Assembly: GCA_945859605.1 (NCBI GenBank)
Contig: OX243821.1
Location: 17,305,509-17,369,508, forward strand
Direction of reading: 5' to 3'
Origin: Lumbricus rubellus
Lineage: Eukaryota > Annelida > Clitellata > Crassiclitellata > Lumbricidae
Length of the DNA stretch: 64,000 nt
A program made the translations under genes and the position numbers. Below are positions 1-10,751 of the stretch, piece after piece; within the stretch, counting starts at the first letter, position 1, and each line of letters opens with the position of its first letter. The notes below the pieces were generated by a model. It made no database searches, was not told where the DNA came from, and saw only the letters and a program-made list of their open reading frames with translations.

Positions 1-3000
1 GTCGACTCGAGGCAACCTTCTAGCAGAAACAACACTTGCAATTAAAATATATTTGGGGATATAGAGTTTACATAATATTTAAATAAACACTCGTGATTAA
101 TCTATATTATTTGGAGATATATAGTTATACATAATATTTAAATAAAATCAGGCGGTATGATTAGTTACTTTGTCTTTTTGAGGTTGAGACTGATCCCGTT
201 TCCTCTGCAGATCTCTTCAAGCCTAAAGGAAAAATAACATAATGGATATGAATTTTGCTCAATGGGCATTTAGGCGTTTTCTCATAATAAAAAAATCATA
301 TTATCATAAAATTTGCGGCATCTCATTCTGAATTCCCAACTGGCCTACTTTTTTCGACCAGGCCTTTTGGCTTAGCTCAGAGCTTTTGAATACGTTGGCG
401 CCTTGGACTTTCGAATGCTCCACATTTTTCATATTTGACGTAGGCCTAAACTAATAGCCTAGTAACATGGCGCCGGTTGAATGAAGCTTCATAATCAAAC
501 ATATATATCAATGGGTCTTCGGTAAATCCTCAATTGAATATCGATATCTTAATTATCTTTGCTTCATGTCATATGTCAATATTGATCAGATCTGTCTAAG
601 CTGCATAGTATTCTTACAGCCACGATTCACAGTTGAGTGCTGGAAGTCTTATTGTAGAAATAAAGCTGTTATTTATTAGTTTGATTTGCAAAGAATGTGG
701 AATAATTATACGCATTTTGTGGCGCTTTAGAGTGCCTATTCATAATGGATATTCAGAAGCGATCCCAACCCATCCGCGTTAAGAAGCATAAGTCTGATCA
801 ACTAATAGAAATATGGCATAAATTTTCATGTAGACCTTAGGAGCTATACTTGGTGTCACTCTAAGATCCAAACGATAATTAATAATTACGTTGGTGTCGA
901 ATCATAACCCTGTAGGGCTAAAAATAAGCTTAAAAACCGAAACCACGTAAATTAAAACCTTTGAGGTCGCCCTCTAACCACCCAGCTGGGGAGATGCGAT
1001 CTTACGTGTATCCACACCATTATAATTAATATATTTATTGAGGCTTATCTATAAAATAAAAATGGCCACTTATAAGATTAACCTTTTCCTAGGAGACTAG
1101 TTTCACTCAAGCGATAAAATAACTCACTTTGGTCTGCGTGCGTAGCAACGGCGTTCTGTCCTTCGAAAATTTCGATCTTGGCTTCCATTCCTCTCAGATT
1201 CTCCGTGCTGTTCGTCTGGCTGCTTCGAAGATTGTGATGCTTGGGGTCTGAAACGGTTCCTTATAAAGGCCTCCTGGCCAACTTGCCCAGACACTACAGA
1301 TGCTGACGTAAGCGTTTTGCAGTTGACATTTCGCAATCTTATAGTTTTTTCATGATGACTATGCAAATTTGTGTTGTCATAATACCGGCCCTTGCGTTTT
1401 CGATGATGATGGGAAATTCCCAGTGTCCGATGATACATGACAAACCTTGGGCCTCATGGAAAAACCAGATGGGATTTTCTGTGTATTCTGAGCTGCACAC
1501 AAATATTATGATTCTGGTCTTGTAGTAAGTATGTAGGCCTAATTAATTAATGATCAATAGATCCACATATAAACATTTGTGTTTGAAGCTTTATGAAATT
1601 GGGTATGTTGACGCCAAAATATGCATGTTCGACCACATCGTGCCTTTTCTCAGCTGCTGCTCCAAAGTTTGAAAACAATACCGCAGAAATATATTGACTT
1701 AGGCATACGGCGCATATTAATAATATCGCGCAGATTATAACATCGTGTTGTTCGCCTTGTTCTACAATTCCCGCCATGCTTATAATCCATTTGAATGGCA
1801 CCATTATATAATAAATTACGTCTTTCTAACAAGTTATGGTTGATGGCGCTACAACAAAATCAATAAAACGCATGTCGCAATATATTTAGTTGTGTAGGCC
1901 TGTATGTACTCAATTGGCGCATAAGCAAATAGGCTTCGAGGATTTGAGGCGTTAGCAGAATATTATGCAGGTATAAGCAGAATATAAAATATATACACAT
2001 CAATAATCACAGAATAGACCTACACCAAAGAACATTTATATTTTTCTGCGAGTCAGAAGGGATATCGAGAAAAAATGATAGCAACATCTCTGAACATCGA
2101 TCGTGTTATAACCAATAGTTGCGATGTTTTGGGTGGTGTTTGTGTGTCAGCCTTAAGGCCTTGTCGTAGAGGCCGTGGGATATGTTCGGGGTTGTAAATC
2201 TTGGAAGAGAGAGCGGAGGAATTAGCCCAGAAGGCATCAATCGGTTTGTGATTGCTATGGTATTTTCCAAACTATTATATTAATCCAGAGAAGTCTATGG
2301 TTTGTGTGCTGTTGAGTTGGTTCGAAGAGTCCACAATCCTGACAGAATCTTGCTTATAACGTTTGTTTTGATTATTCGCGTGTGATTATAATAACGCGCA
2401 GTCTATAATTATCCCATTTGCGGTGATATTGAGGACACTGCTGCCACCTATCGAATGCTGCATTGCCTGGTCTGTATGGGCGGCGCAGTGCGTACTAGGC
2501 TTTACATCAGGAACATCAACAAATATCACAAAATGTGTGTGTAGTTATAATATTTTGATTGTATGAGTTTAAAATTGTGTAATTTAAATGTCTTTTCAAA
2601 TTTTGTCTTTGTTTGATCTATAGGTGATTAACTAAACCTAAAATCTTGTTAATCCCTCTGAATTCCTTGCAAACCTTTTTTCTTATGTCCGGCAATTCTT
2701 ATATTCAGCCGACTAGCTTGCGTTCATCACATTGCTATTCGACGCGTTTCAGCTTGGTAAAACAAATGCTGATTTGATTCGAATATGCGATATAATTTTG
2801 TATAATAAATCTTAAAAATAACTTATGCTAATAATAGCTTGGGGTTTGTCACAATTGCTATCCATAATCTAGGTGTAGAGAGAATAACTGCCAAGCAAAG
2901 TACGTGCACATATTGTGGTTGCTAGGCAGAGTAGGTTTGAGCTGCAATAGCACACTTGCTATCTAGGGTTACAGAACATAGCTGCTAAGCAAAGCAATGC

Positions 3001-3440
3001 TGTAGTCTTTTCGTCGGCAGGGAGCCAGTGCAGGGAACCGGCGTAGGTGTTCTCTGCTGAAGTAGGGAGTCAGTCTAGGGAGTATTGCGGAGTTCCGGCG
3101 GCTCTGGGTCACTTCCGGCGGCCAGAGGGACGTCCAGAGGCACCTACAGCGGCCGGGGAACCAGCGTAGAAGCTATGATAGAGCAGGGAACCAGCTTGCT
3201 GCACCAGAATCCGCACACCCATAACTACTGTTGACTCCTTCTTCTTTATTCTTTCTGCTCTTCCATCAGTTTCGGGACGATGCGGCCCTTATGAAGTTTC
3301 TCCACAGTGTTCTGTCCCTGACAGTTTCGCACACCATGATCAAGTTTGAGTTTTTGTTTATTAAATCTTCCTTGATAATGCCTATCCATCTTTTTCATTG
3401 TCTCCCTGTACTCCTTTCACCTTCAACGTGTCCATACAGG
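1..3440. other. intergenic, no supported gene
   Basis: No open frame here has recognisable domain content; the longest ones are short and of biased composition. An imperfect direct repeat of about 65 bases (around 50-150) shares the word CATAATATTTAAATAAA. Around 3000-3200 a GC-richer stretch repeats the phrase 'ggaaccagcgtag' and 'cttccggcgg' without a clear period. I see no RNA gene. Confidence 0.6.
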
Positions 3441-3449
3441 GCTTAGACC

Positions 3450-3529
3450 CTCCGGTCCTTTTTTTCGGTGGACATTTTTTCAAGTTTTGGAGGGCTTAGC
3501 CCCCTAACCCATGATAAACTCCGCCCATG
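3450..3529. mobile_element. fragment of CATGGGCG-type MITE
   Basis: The last 80 bases, read on the reverse strand, start CATGGGCGGAGTTTATCATG and continue with the GGGGGCTAAGCCCTCC block. This matches the left end of the MITE that opens nest A at 17791. Only one end is visible, so it is a truncated or decayed copy. Confidence 0.55.
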
Positions 3530-4105
3530 GCCTCGCCATCAATCATTTTATATCAACACAGAAGCCTGTATAATAAGGGTCCTCCCTGGCTTTCGACATT
3601 TAATGAGCCCTTCGTGAAGTTCGTGGTCTGTTCCATCGTTGCAGAAATAAGAGCCGATGAATTGTCTGAACTCCAGTAAAGTGATAATCTCCACAATCAT
3701 GATGATGAGGAAAATGATGAACCAACAATTAAAAAGTTTCAAACATTTGTCAGAGTTTAAGGGATGACAATCATGCAGACTTTGAAATGTATCTACTCTG
3801 GACTGATAGCCCGTTCCTCATCATCAGTGACCAAGGCCGTAGCTAGGGATGTTTTAGGAGTTTCAACGGAGTTTAGGACATTAGCCCCCCTCCCACGCGG
3901 ACAAAAGTCCCCCGGACATTAGCCCGCCCGGACAAAAGCCCCAAATGAAATAATGCTATAATGAAATAGTGCGTATCCTGACACAGTCGTGATGTGAGGA
4001 GCAAGAGATTTCATTTTGAAGCTCTTATTTATATATGACATTTGACAATTATAGATTAAAATAATTATAAAATCATATGTGCCCGTAAATATACATGTCA
4101 GTAGG

Positions 4106-4108
<3 letters not shown>

Positions 4109-4175
<67 letters not shown>

Positions 4176-4192
4176 GTGTGTGTGTGTGTGTA
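4109..4192. repeat. (TA)n then (TG)n microsatellite
   Basis: About 65 bases of alternating TA followed by a short TG run. Open frames reading through it (poly Ile-Tyr) are artefacts. The flanks (3540-4108 and 4193-4867) hold no gene. The word TAGGGCTGCCAAC at 4345 matches the terminus of the hAT element at 8801, but no partner end was found. Confidence 0.9.
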
Positions 4193-4867
4193 TAAAGACG
4201 GCATATATATATTATGTGCCCGTATTTATACATGTAAACATGCATGCAGATATTGCGTATATGTAAGGGTTATATGTGCACTGTTTAGCCAGTATACAAT
4301 AACATAATAATAATGTGGATATGTGTCATACTGTGCATATGTTAGGGCTGCCAACTATTAAAATTGCCATTCCGGGACGCCGTAGGTCTAGCGGTTGAGG
4401 TTGACGAACGACCCGAAGAAGGTCGAGGCGCGACATTTTGGACGGACGGCCGACAATTTTCATCGACAAAATTTTCGGACGACCTTTTTAGTCATTTGGT
4501 CAAAACATCCTGAAAACTTACCTTTACCCCTCTTTTCCCCTCTCAAGCTAACTTTTTTACCACAGTGATTAACCAAAGATGACCTCCTCTATGTCCTAAC
4601 GCTGTGAAGAATTACAAATTTGCGATGCGGTTTAGACGCATTTCTTAAATATTGGGGGGACATCACCACAAAGATTGGGGACCGTCCCTCTGTCCCGCTC
4701 AGTCACCGCCCACGCGGGACGCCCGTAGCCTAGTCACTCGAAATGCCGTTGTCCTGCCAAAAATTAATTACTCTGCCCACGTATCACATGCATAGGCCTA
4801 ATGTAACAAATTTTGTACCAGTCGGTCCAGTCTAATCAATTATACGATCTACAATCTAAGCCTGTCA

Positions 4868-5010
4868 TTTGAGGAATACAAAATTATTAATGACAAATGT
4901 CATTAATAATTTGTAGATAAATACAAAATTATCAATGACAATTGTCATTAATAATTTGTAGATAAATACAAAATTGACAATTGTCATTAATAATTTTGTA
5001 GATATATCCT
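4868..5010. repeat. three tandem palindromic units (~50 bp)
   Basis: The phrase 'atacaaaatt...aatgaca...tgtcatt...aatttgtagataa' occurs three times in tandem. Each unit is nearly palindromic around TGACAA(A/T)TGTCA and could form a hairpin. No coding potential. 5011-5690 next to it has no gene. Confidence 0.75.
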
Positions 5011-5269
5011 CAAATGACAAATAGCAAAAATTAAGATTAGGCTTAGACTCGACTTCAAGTAGCGAGCTCTTTAGGTAACACGTTGGCTGCTGATTTGCTG
5101 TGTTTTTACTCAATTTGGGACGTGTTAACACGTCCCTCGCGGCCAACGTGTAACTAATTTAGGACTACCAGATTATGAGATTAACCATGCAGACTTATGA
5201 TAAGACCAGCAAGAGCAAAGTTAACAGGACCTGGTGGCCCAGGCTTACTGCTTATGCAATACTTTTATA

Positions 5270-5350
5270 CGCCGGACAGACAGATTACAAATAAGCTGGT
5301 GCCCCGCGCTTGGCTTTCAAGTAGCGCTTTACAAATTTGGATATTACGAT
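5270..5350. repeat. copy 1 of a three-copy ~80 bp dispersed repeat
   Basis: Carries 'aataagctggtgccccgcgc' and 'ctttcaagtagcgcttta'. The same phrases recur at 44072-44155 and 53541-53615, all in the same orientation. Family unknown. Confidence 0.6.
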
Positions 5351-5689
5351 AACGATTACGAAATGTCATTTATTAAATTATTCGGCCTGCGACCTGAGAG
5401 CATAAGTTGCATAACTTACGCCCTATATTAAATTTATTTGCCGAGTTTCAAGCAGTTCCAGCTAATCACTGCCATCGGCTCAAGTGATATAATCGGCACA
5501 TGCCATGGTAAAATTTCTAGAACATGAACATTGAACAGGTCAGCTTTAACAAGGTCGGTGTGTAGTCATGATGTAAATTGTTCTTAGTTGCTATGGCTAC
5601 CGTGGCCATGGGGACGGAGTGTGCAAGTGGTATAGGCTGCAGGAACAGAGGGACTCGAGAGGTCACGGATTCGAATCTCGTTGATCTGT

Positions 5690-5990
5690 GTATGACTGTC
5701 TGTCTGTTTGCGTCTGTCTCATTCTGCATCGTTCTGTCTATCCGTACATCTGTCTGTTTCTGTCTGTCAGTTTGTCAATTTGTATATCTGCTTGTTTGCC
5801 TGTTTGTCTGCCTGTTTGTCTGTCTATGTCCATCTGTCTGTTTCTATTTGTCTGTTTGTCTATTTGTCTATATGTTTGTTTGCCTGCTGTCTGTCTGTTT
5901 CTATCTGTCTGCCGATCTGTTTCTGTCTATCCGTTTGCCTGTTTGTTTATCTGCCTGTCTGTCTCTGTCTGTCTCTGTTTTGCTTTCACG
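5690..5990. repeat. degenerate (TGTC)n / CTGTTTGT microsatellite
   Basis: About 300 bases of imperfect tetranucleotide repeat. All three frames stay open as Cys/Leu/Ser/Val-rich translations, which is a composition artefact rather than coding. Confidence 0.9.
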
Positions 5991-6062
5991 AAACCCGCTA
6001 CGCAAAAGACAACTTGGATGATTTTGTAATACATTGATGTCGCAAATTATTCTTATAGCATA

Positions 6063-6850
6063 CTAGCTGAACCCGGCCACGCGTTGCTGTGGCTGAAAAG
6101 AGGCTCCCCTCCCCCTCCTCCTCCTCCTCCCCTCCCCCTCCCCCTCCCCCTCCTTCTCCCCCTCCCCGTCCCCTCTCCCTTTCCCTCCCCCTCCCCCTCC
6201 CCTCCCCTCCCCTCCCCCTCCCCCTCCCCCTCCCCCTCCCCCTTTCCCTCCCCTCCCCTCCCCCTTCCCTCCCCCTTCCCCCTTCCCCCTCCCCCTCTCT
6301 CTCCCTCTCGCGCTCCACCTCCCTTCCCTTTCTCCCTCCCCCTCCTCCCTCTCCCTCCCACTCCCCTTCCCCTCTCCCTTCCCCTCCGTCCCCCTCCCCT
6401 TCCCCCTCCCCTTGACCTCCCCCTCCCCCTCCGCTCCCTCTCCACCGTCTTTGTCCCGCTCCCTCCGCTCTTTTCTTCCGTCGCAGCGTCCATTCCAAGC
6501 CCAAAGGCCGCTTTGTGAAAAGGCCTAAAAGCGGCCTCTTTGGAAAATTAATCGCGACTCGCTTATGACGTCATAGCACCGCACCTCATTGATGTTTCGT
6601 TGCTGTGTTTGGAGACGGCGTTTATGAAATCTCTGCAGCCGTGTGGGACGTGTTTAGTTTGCAAATGGCGGACGAAGGGATTGCAAAGTTCACTTTTTGT
6701 GGAAACGGTTGGGTTTTTTCGGGTGAAAACATCTTAACACGCGGTTGAATGGGAATGGAAGGTGTTGTAAAATTTTCAAAACAATCGGTGGGTCACTTTC
6801 AGCGTGAAAATGCGACGAACATTTGGAAAGTTCATTTTTATATATATAGA
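6063..6850 (-). mobile_element. Helitron A, non-autonomous, with polypyrimidine core
   Basis: Read on the minus strand, the element starts TCTATATATATAAAAATGAA directly after a host A and ends CTAG directly before a host T, the A^T target of Helitrons. The 3' terminus has the expected hairpin (GCCAC, loop, GTGGC) ending about 9 bases before CTAG. Copies B (28760-29162) and C (33054-33679) share both ends and the internal words 'tttgaaaattttacaa' and 'ttccattc'. No Rep/helicase ORF is present, so it is non-autonomous. Confidence 0.85.
6103..6480. repeat. ~375 bp C/T-only tract (CCCCT)n inside Helitron A
   Basis: Almost unbroken C and T on the plus strand. It lies right beside the Helitron 3' hairpin. 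It keeps several frames open on both strands (poly Pro/Leu/Ser and poly Gly/Glu/Arg), which are not genes. The mirror-repeat composition could form a triplex, and the G-rich strand could form quadruplexes. Confidence 0.95.
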
Positions 6851-7543
6851 TTGTATGACCTAGTCTTTCGGGAAGGACAGTTGAAATAAAAAATATATAT
6901 ATACATGTAAAATCAACCATAATTATTTATTGACATGGTAAATAAGAAGTGAATTCAAGACAGTGCTGTTACAATTCAATGTCTTTACTTTTTATGCGAC
7001 ATTCCAACGTGGTTCCCGTGTTGTTCCCATATTCCCGTTGAGTTCTTAGTTTAGCATCACGATTTCTTAAGCAAGCTGTTAGACTGTCTGGTACGGATAT
7101 TATCAGTGGTTCCCAACCTTTTTTGAATAATTATATGGTCACTTTTTCTAAGTTAGAGTTTTAAGGATAGGCCTATTAGGGGGCCACAAAGGTAAAATTT
7201 AATTAGCTTAAAGCATATAAAATTGTTATAATTTAATCAAACTAGAATATTTTATATTATTTATAGACGTAAAAATACAATAATTTGTAATATAAATTAA
7301 TTATGTTTTCTATCCTTGTCCATATGGTCAACTTCTCATATATATTTTTTAATTCCCTGAGAGACGAGAGCCATATGTTTGGGAACCACTTGAACATTTG
7401 CTGCATACGAAACACCGCAGTGGCATAGTACGAAACTTACATAAGTTCTATGATACAGTAGAATACAACTTTATATGATACAATTCAGTACAACAGTGTA
7501 CAACTGGTCAACTGTATTTGATACAATGCAAGGTTCCTGTAAT

Positions 7544-7803
7544 CAAGGGCGGATACAGACACTTTAGACGGGGGGGGGGTTCAAAAATTCTTGGCCTTGG
7601 GTCTTTTAGTCACCTGGCGAAATTTTCGAAAAAAATTATACCATTTCATCCGCCAAAAATCTTGATGACTTTTTTGGTCATTAAGTCCAAATTCTTGAAA
7701 ATATACCAAATTATAAGATTGTTTGAACCAAATGGGGGGGCCACGATACATGGGCATTTCTTAATGGGGGCATGGCCGAATTGGCCCCCTGGATCCGCCC
7801 CTG
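7544..7803. mobile_element. hAT-type MITE (260 bp)
   Basis: Termini are CAAGGGCGGATACAG on the left and, read inward from the right, CAGGGGCGGATCCAG. The flanking 8-mers are CCTGTAAT (7536-7543) and CCTGTAAC (7804-7811), an 8-bp target-site duplication with one mismatch as in hAT elements. The inside contains the hairpin-forming word 'gatgacttttttggtcat' shared with the CATGGGCG MITE family. Confidence 0.8.
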
Positions 7804-8027
7804 CCTGTAACTGATGCAATACAACACAATACAAATGTGTCTGACACAATGCATTATAGCCTAACTATATTTGATACAATACAAATGCATTTGATTCAAT
7901 AAAATTCAGCTGCATTTGATACAATGCAATATTATGGTATTTATTTTTGTAACGCAGTACAATAAACTTGTGTCTGTTATAATGCAATACAAGTGCATTT
8001 GATGAATACAATAGGCTTCTTCTTCTT

Positions 8028-8330
8028 CTTCTTTAGTTTAGCTGGCTCTCGGCAGGTCCAGATGCCCAACGACGCCACTCTTCCCGACGTTGTGCTTTTT
8101 CTTTGAGTTTTCCATATCCGTCCTCCATCATCCAGTCGAAGAACTTTCCCTAGGTCTTCCTCTTCCCCTCTTCCCCTCCATTTTGCCCTCCACTATGTCC
8201 CTTTGCAAGGAGTTGCCTCTCAGTATATGTCCTATCCAGTTCTTGTGCCTTGTTCTAATTGTATTCATCAAGGATCTTTCCTCGTTCACCTTCTTCAGTA
8301 CTTCTTCGTTCAATAGACTACATCTGAACA
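8028..8330 (-). pseudogene. 5'-truncated LINE tail (RTE-like ORF C-terminus)
   Basis: The minus-strand translation gives VLKKVNEERSLMNTIRTRH, then KNWIGHILRG and GKRGRGRPR, the C-terminal signature after the reverse transcriptase in endonuclease-type LINEs (compare RRLTWYGHVIRM and GRPKKKW in the intact LINE at 20973). A frameshift follows, then a terminal phrase close to '[17 protein letters not shown]'. The copy ends in (GAA)n, seen as CTTCTTCTT at 8020-8035. It is a dead-on-arrival insertion. Confidence 0.75.
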
Positions 8331-8800
8331 ATTTTACACAGCTACATTTGAAAGAAGTAGAATGCAGTATCACGGCATTTTTAATACCATGCAATGCAAC
8401 TGTAATCGATGCAATACAGTACGAAACAATAGAAATGCATTTGATGCAAAACAATACAACTAAATGTGCATCACCATCGCCTGTGTTCTAAGTCTCAAAG
8501 ATTGTTGTTCTGTGTGTATGTTAGATTGTTAGTCAGAAGAAAAGCTATGTCGCCAAATTATGGGAAACATCATCATGCATATTTTCAAATAAGTGCAGCT
8601 ATTTTCGGCAGTTCATTTCAAATCACGAGATATGGACATTTTAAATTTCGATAAGTGAGATATTAATTAGATAAAAATAGATAACGCTACAATTAAGACG
8701 CCAATAATTTTTATCGTTGAGCGTTAACAGCCATATTCCTCATAACGTCATTTTGACGACATTTCTTGACCGAAAGCATAGCAAAACCCTCAGATTAAGC

Positions 8801-10343
8801 TAGGGCTGCCAACCGTCCCGGATTCGCCGGGACAGTCCCGGAATCGACCTGTGCGTCCCGTGTCCCGGATTAATCTTAAGTTGTCCCGAAATTTGGTCTG
8901 GAGGTCCATTTAGCACAATATTGTTGTTCCTGTTAATTTTTGCTTAAAAATTCTTCCATTTTGTGCGATGATTTTTGCGTTCTACTCTCTGTCAGACCTC
9001 TACATTACGTTGTTGGCTGAACATCGGGTGTTGAAGTCATTAAACCTTACAAACCACTGACACTCGGTTTTCGGTCTAGCATATTTTGTCCAATTTTAAA
9101 ACTGTTTGACATTATGAACGATCTGTTGTCTAACAATCGCAATTACTTGAGCACCGAGAGTTCACCGACCTTAATAAAGCAGAACTGTTGCGTAATATAA
9201 ATTTTAGCATGCCATGTGGGCTGATTTTGACGACTGTGTGCCCATGCAGTGTTCTGGAACTGCTTAAAGCACAGAAGTATGCCTCTGCTCTCCTCGGGTT
9301 TCAGGCATGTGAGTCCTAGGATACGGTATAGGCTACCCATGAACTTCCCTCAATCTTGGCTCAGAAGTCTGACTTTGATAGGTCTAAGTGATTGGAGTTT
9401 GAGATGCTGTCTTGAAGTAGATTTCTTGCCTCAAATTTAGGTTAGGCCTACTTGTCTTTTGATGATATTGTCTGAAATTAATAAGGACTTTTTTTAGCAG
9501 ACTGAAGATCCTATATTAGGCTGACACACCATTTGTTACATTATGCGATTCAGTGGAATGTTTAAATTGGTAATGGCACATCGAGTGGCTGACGGCGTCC
9601 CGGAAGCGAGTTTCCAAAGGCCTGTGTGGCCCAGCGCGTGCGATTTCCTATTGGGCAGTAATACTGGAAGAGGCGATTTCCGTAGGGGAGGAGGTTGTCG
9701 AGTACAATGCCTGGCCCAATGTCTGGCCCATCCCTTCGTAGACTATCAACAACACGTGCGTGATCGGCAGGCTCTGACGATTTTTGACGAATTGCAATGT
9801 AAAACGTTTAAAATTTCTTACAAATGACCCTACGTATGGAGGAACATTTTGCACAGGTAATCTTTAGCGCTCTTTATCGTTAAATTTAAGCATGGTTATA
9901 ACATAGAAGACCTATTATAGTGTTTTTCGCGTATAGGGTAAGGTTTCGCGTCGTGACGTTTGGTTAGGGTTAGTGTTAGGGTTAGTGTCGTCATTAGATT
10001 CTTATGATTTTTGCGTCGTGAGGGTCGGTTAGGGTTAGTGTTAGGGTTAGTGTCGTCATTAGATTCTTATGATTTTTGCGTCGTGAGGGTCGGTTAAGGT
10101 TAGTGTTAGGGTTAGTGTCGTCATTAGATTCTTGATTTTTGCGTTGGTTGTTTAGCAGTTGTTGGTCAAGCTAATAGCCAACACTACAGCTTCACCAACA
10201 ACTGCTAACATCAACTACCTTCTCCCCCTACGGTCTTCGCCTCTTCCAGTGTTGCTGCCCAATGGGAGGTCGTGGGCGTTGGGCCGTGCAGGCTTTTGGA
10301 AACACGCGTCCCGGAAATGCAAAATCAAAAGTTGGCAGCCCTA
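8801..10343. mobile_element. non-autonomous hAT element, TIR TAGGGCTGCCAAC
   Basis: The left end reads TAGGGCTGCCAAC and the right end reads the same inward (GTTGGCAGCCCTA at 10331-10343). Both sides carry the perfect 8-bp duplication GATTAAGC (8793-8800 and 10344-10351). 'Gtcccgga' words cluster near the ends as sub-terminal repeats. No transposase ORF is visible in the 1543 bp; the inside holds a TTAGGG-like minisatellite. Confidence 0.85.
9962..10150. repeat. 65-bp minisatellite with TTAGGG-like core (3 units)
   Basis: Three units start at 9962, 10027 and 10092, a period of exactly 65 bases. Each begins GGTTAGGGTTAGTGTTAGGG and ends in 'ttgcgtcgtgagggtc'. The TTAGGG words resemble animal telomeric repeat, but the units are far too long for telomere DNA and lie inside a hAT element. 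Confidence 0.9.
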
Positions 10344-10362
10344 GATTAAGCTGTTTCGCAAT

Positions 10363-10363
10363 A

Positions 10364-10397
<34 letters not shown>

Positions 10398-10575
10398 CTA
10401 CTACTAATAATAATAAAAATAATAATAATAGAAATAATAATAATAATAATTACGACGACTTATATGGCGCAGTAACACAGCCATGCCGTTATAAGGGCGC
10501 CTTACAAAAGCAGCTAAATGACAATGATAATGATACTACTACTAATAATAATAAAAATCATAATAATAGTAATTA
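10363..10575. repeat. (AAT)n / (GATAAT)n microsatellites
   Basis: Two AAT-rich blocks (10363-10455 and 10515-10575) separated by a unique spacer. Both contain the same 'aatgataatgatactactac' phrase, so the block itself has duplicated. Translations are poly-Asn and not coding. Confidence 0.85.
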
Positions 10576-10751
10576 GGGCCTATAATGATAACATTGATAG
10601 TATGAACGGATGATCGCAAGTTAGGAAAAAATGACAACAATTAGAGTAGCCTAGATAATTATATCATAATAATATTATTAATGTTATTATAACAGTCACA
10701 TACCACAAACAATATTTAGTCACTAAAGCGGTGACATAATATAAATGCATT

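Larger units (their letters stand above)
7430..8466. repeat. degenerate tandem repeat rich in GATACAATGCAAT
   Basis: Irregular repeats of phrases such as 'catttgatacaatgcaatac' cover 7430-7535, 7804-8015 and 8325-8466. The array is interrupted by a hAT MITE (7544-7803) and a LINE tail (8028-8330), so it looks like an older satellite-like stretch that later took two insertions. 6851-7429 holds nothing recognisable. Confidence 0.65.

Noticed and set aside
1547..1804. 85-codon minus-strand ORF with a hydrophobic stretch
   Set aside because: Short, no recognisable motif, no flanking gene structure. Chance ORF likely.
4345..4740. Another TAGGGCTGCCAAC hAT element
   Set aside because: Only one terminus is visible; no inverted partner or 8-bp duplication was found downstream.
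5998..6518. Long open frames on both strands (poly Pro/Leu and poly Gly/Glu/Arg)
   Set aside because: They lie wholly within a C/T-only tract, which cannot contain stop codons in several frames. No domain content.
9962..10150. True telomere or interstitial telomere scar
   Set aside because: TTAGGG words are embedded in a 65-bp unit inside a hAT element; no pure TTAGGG run exists.
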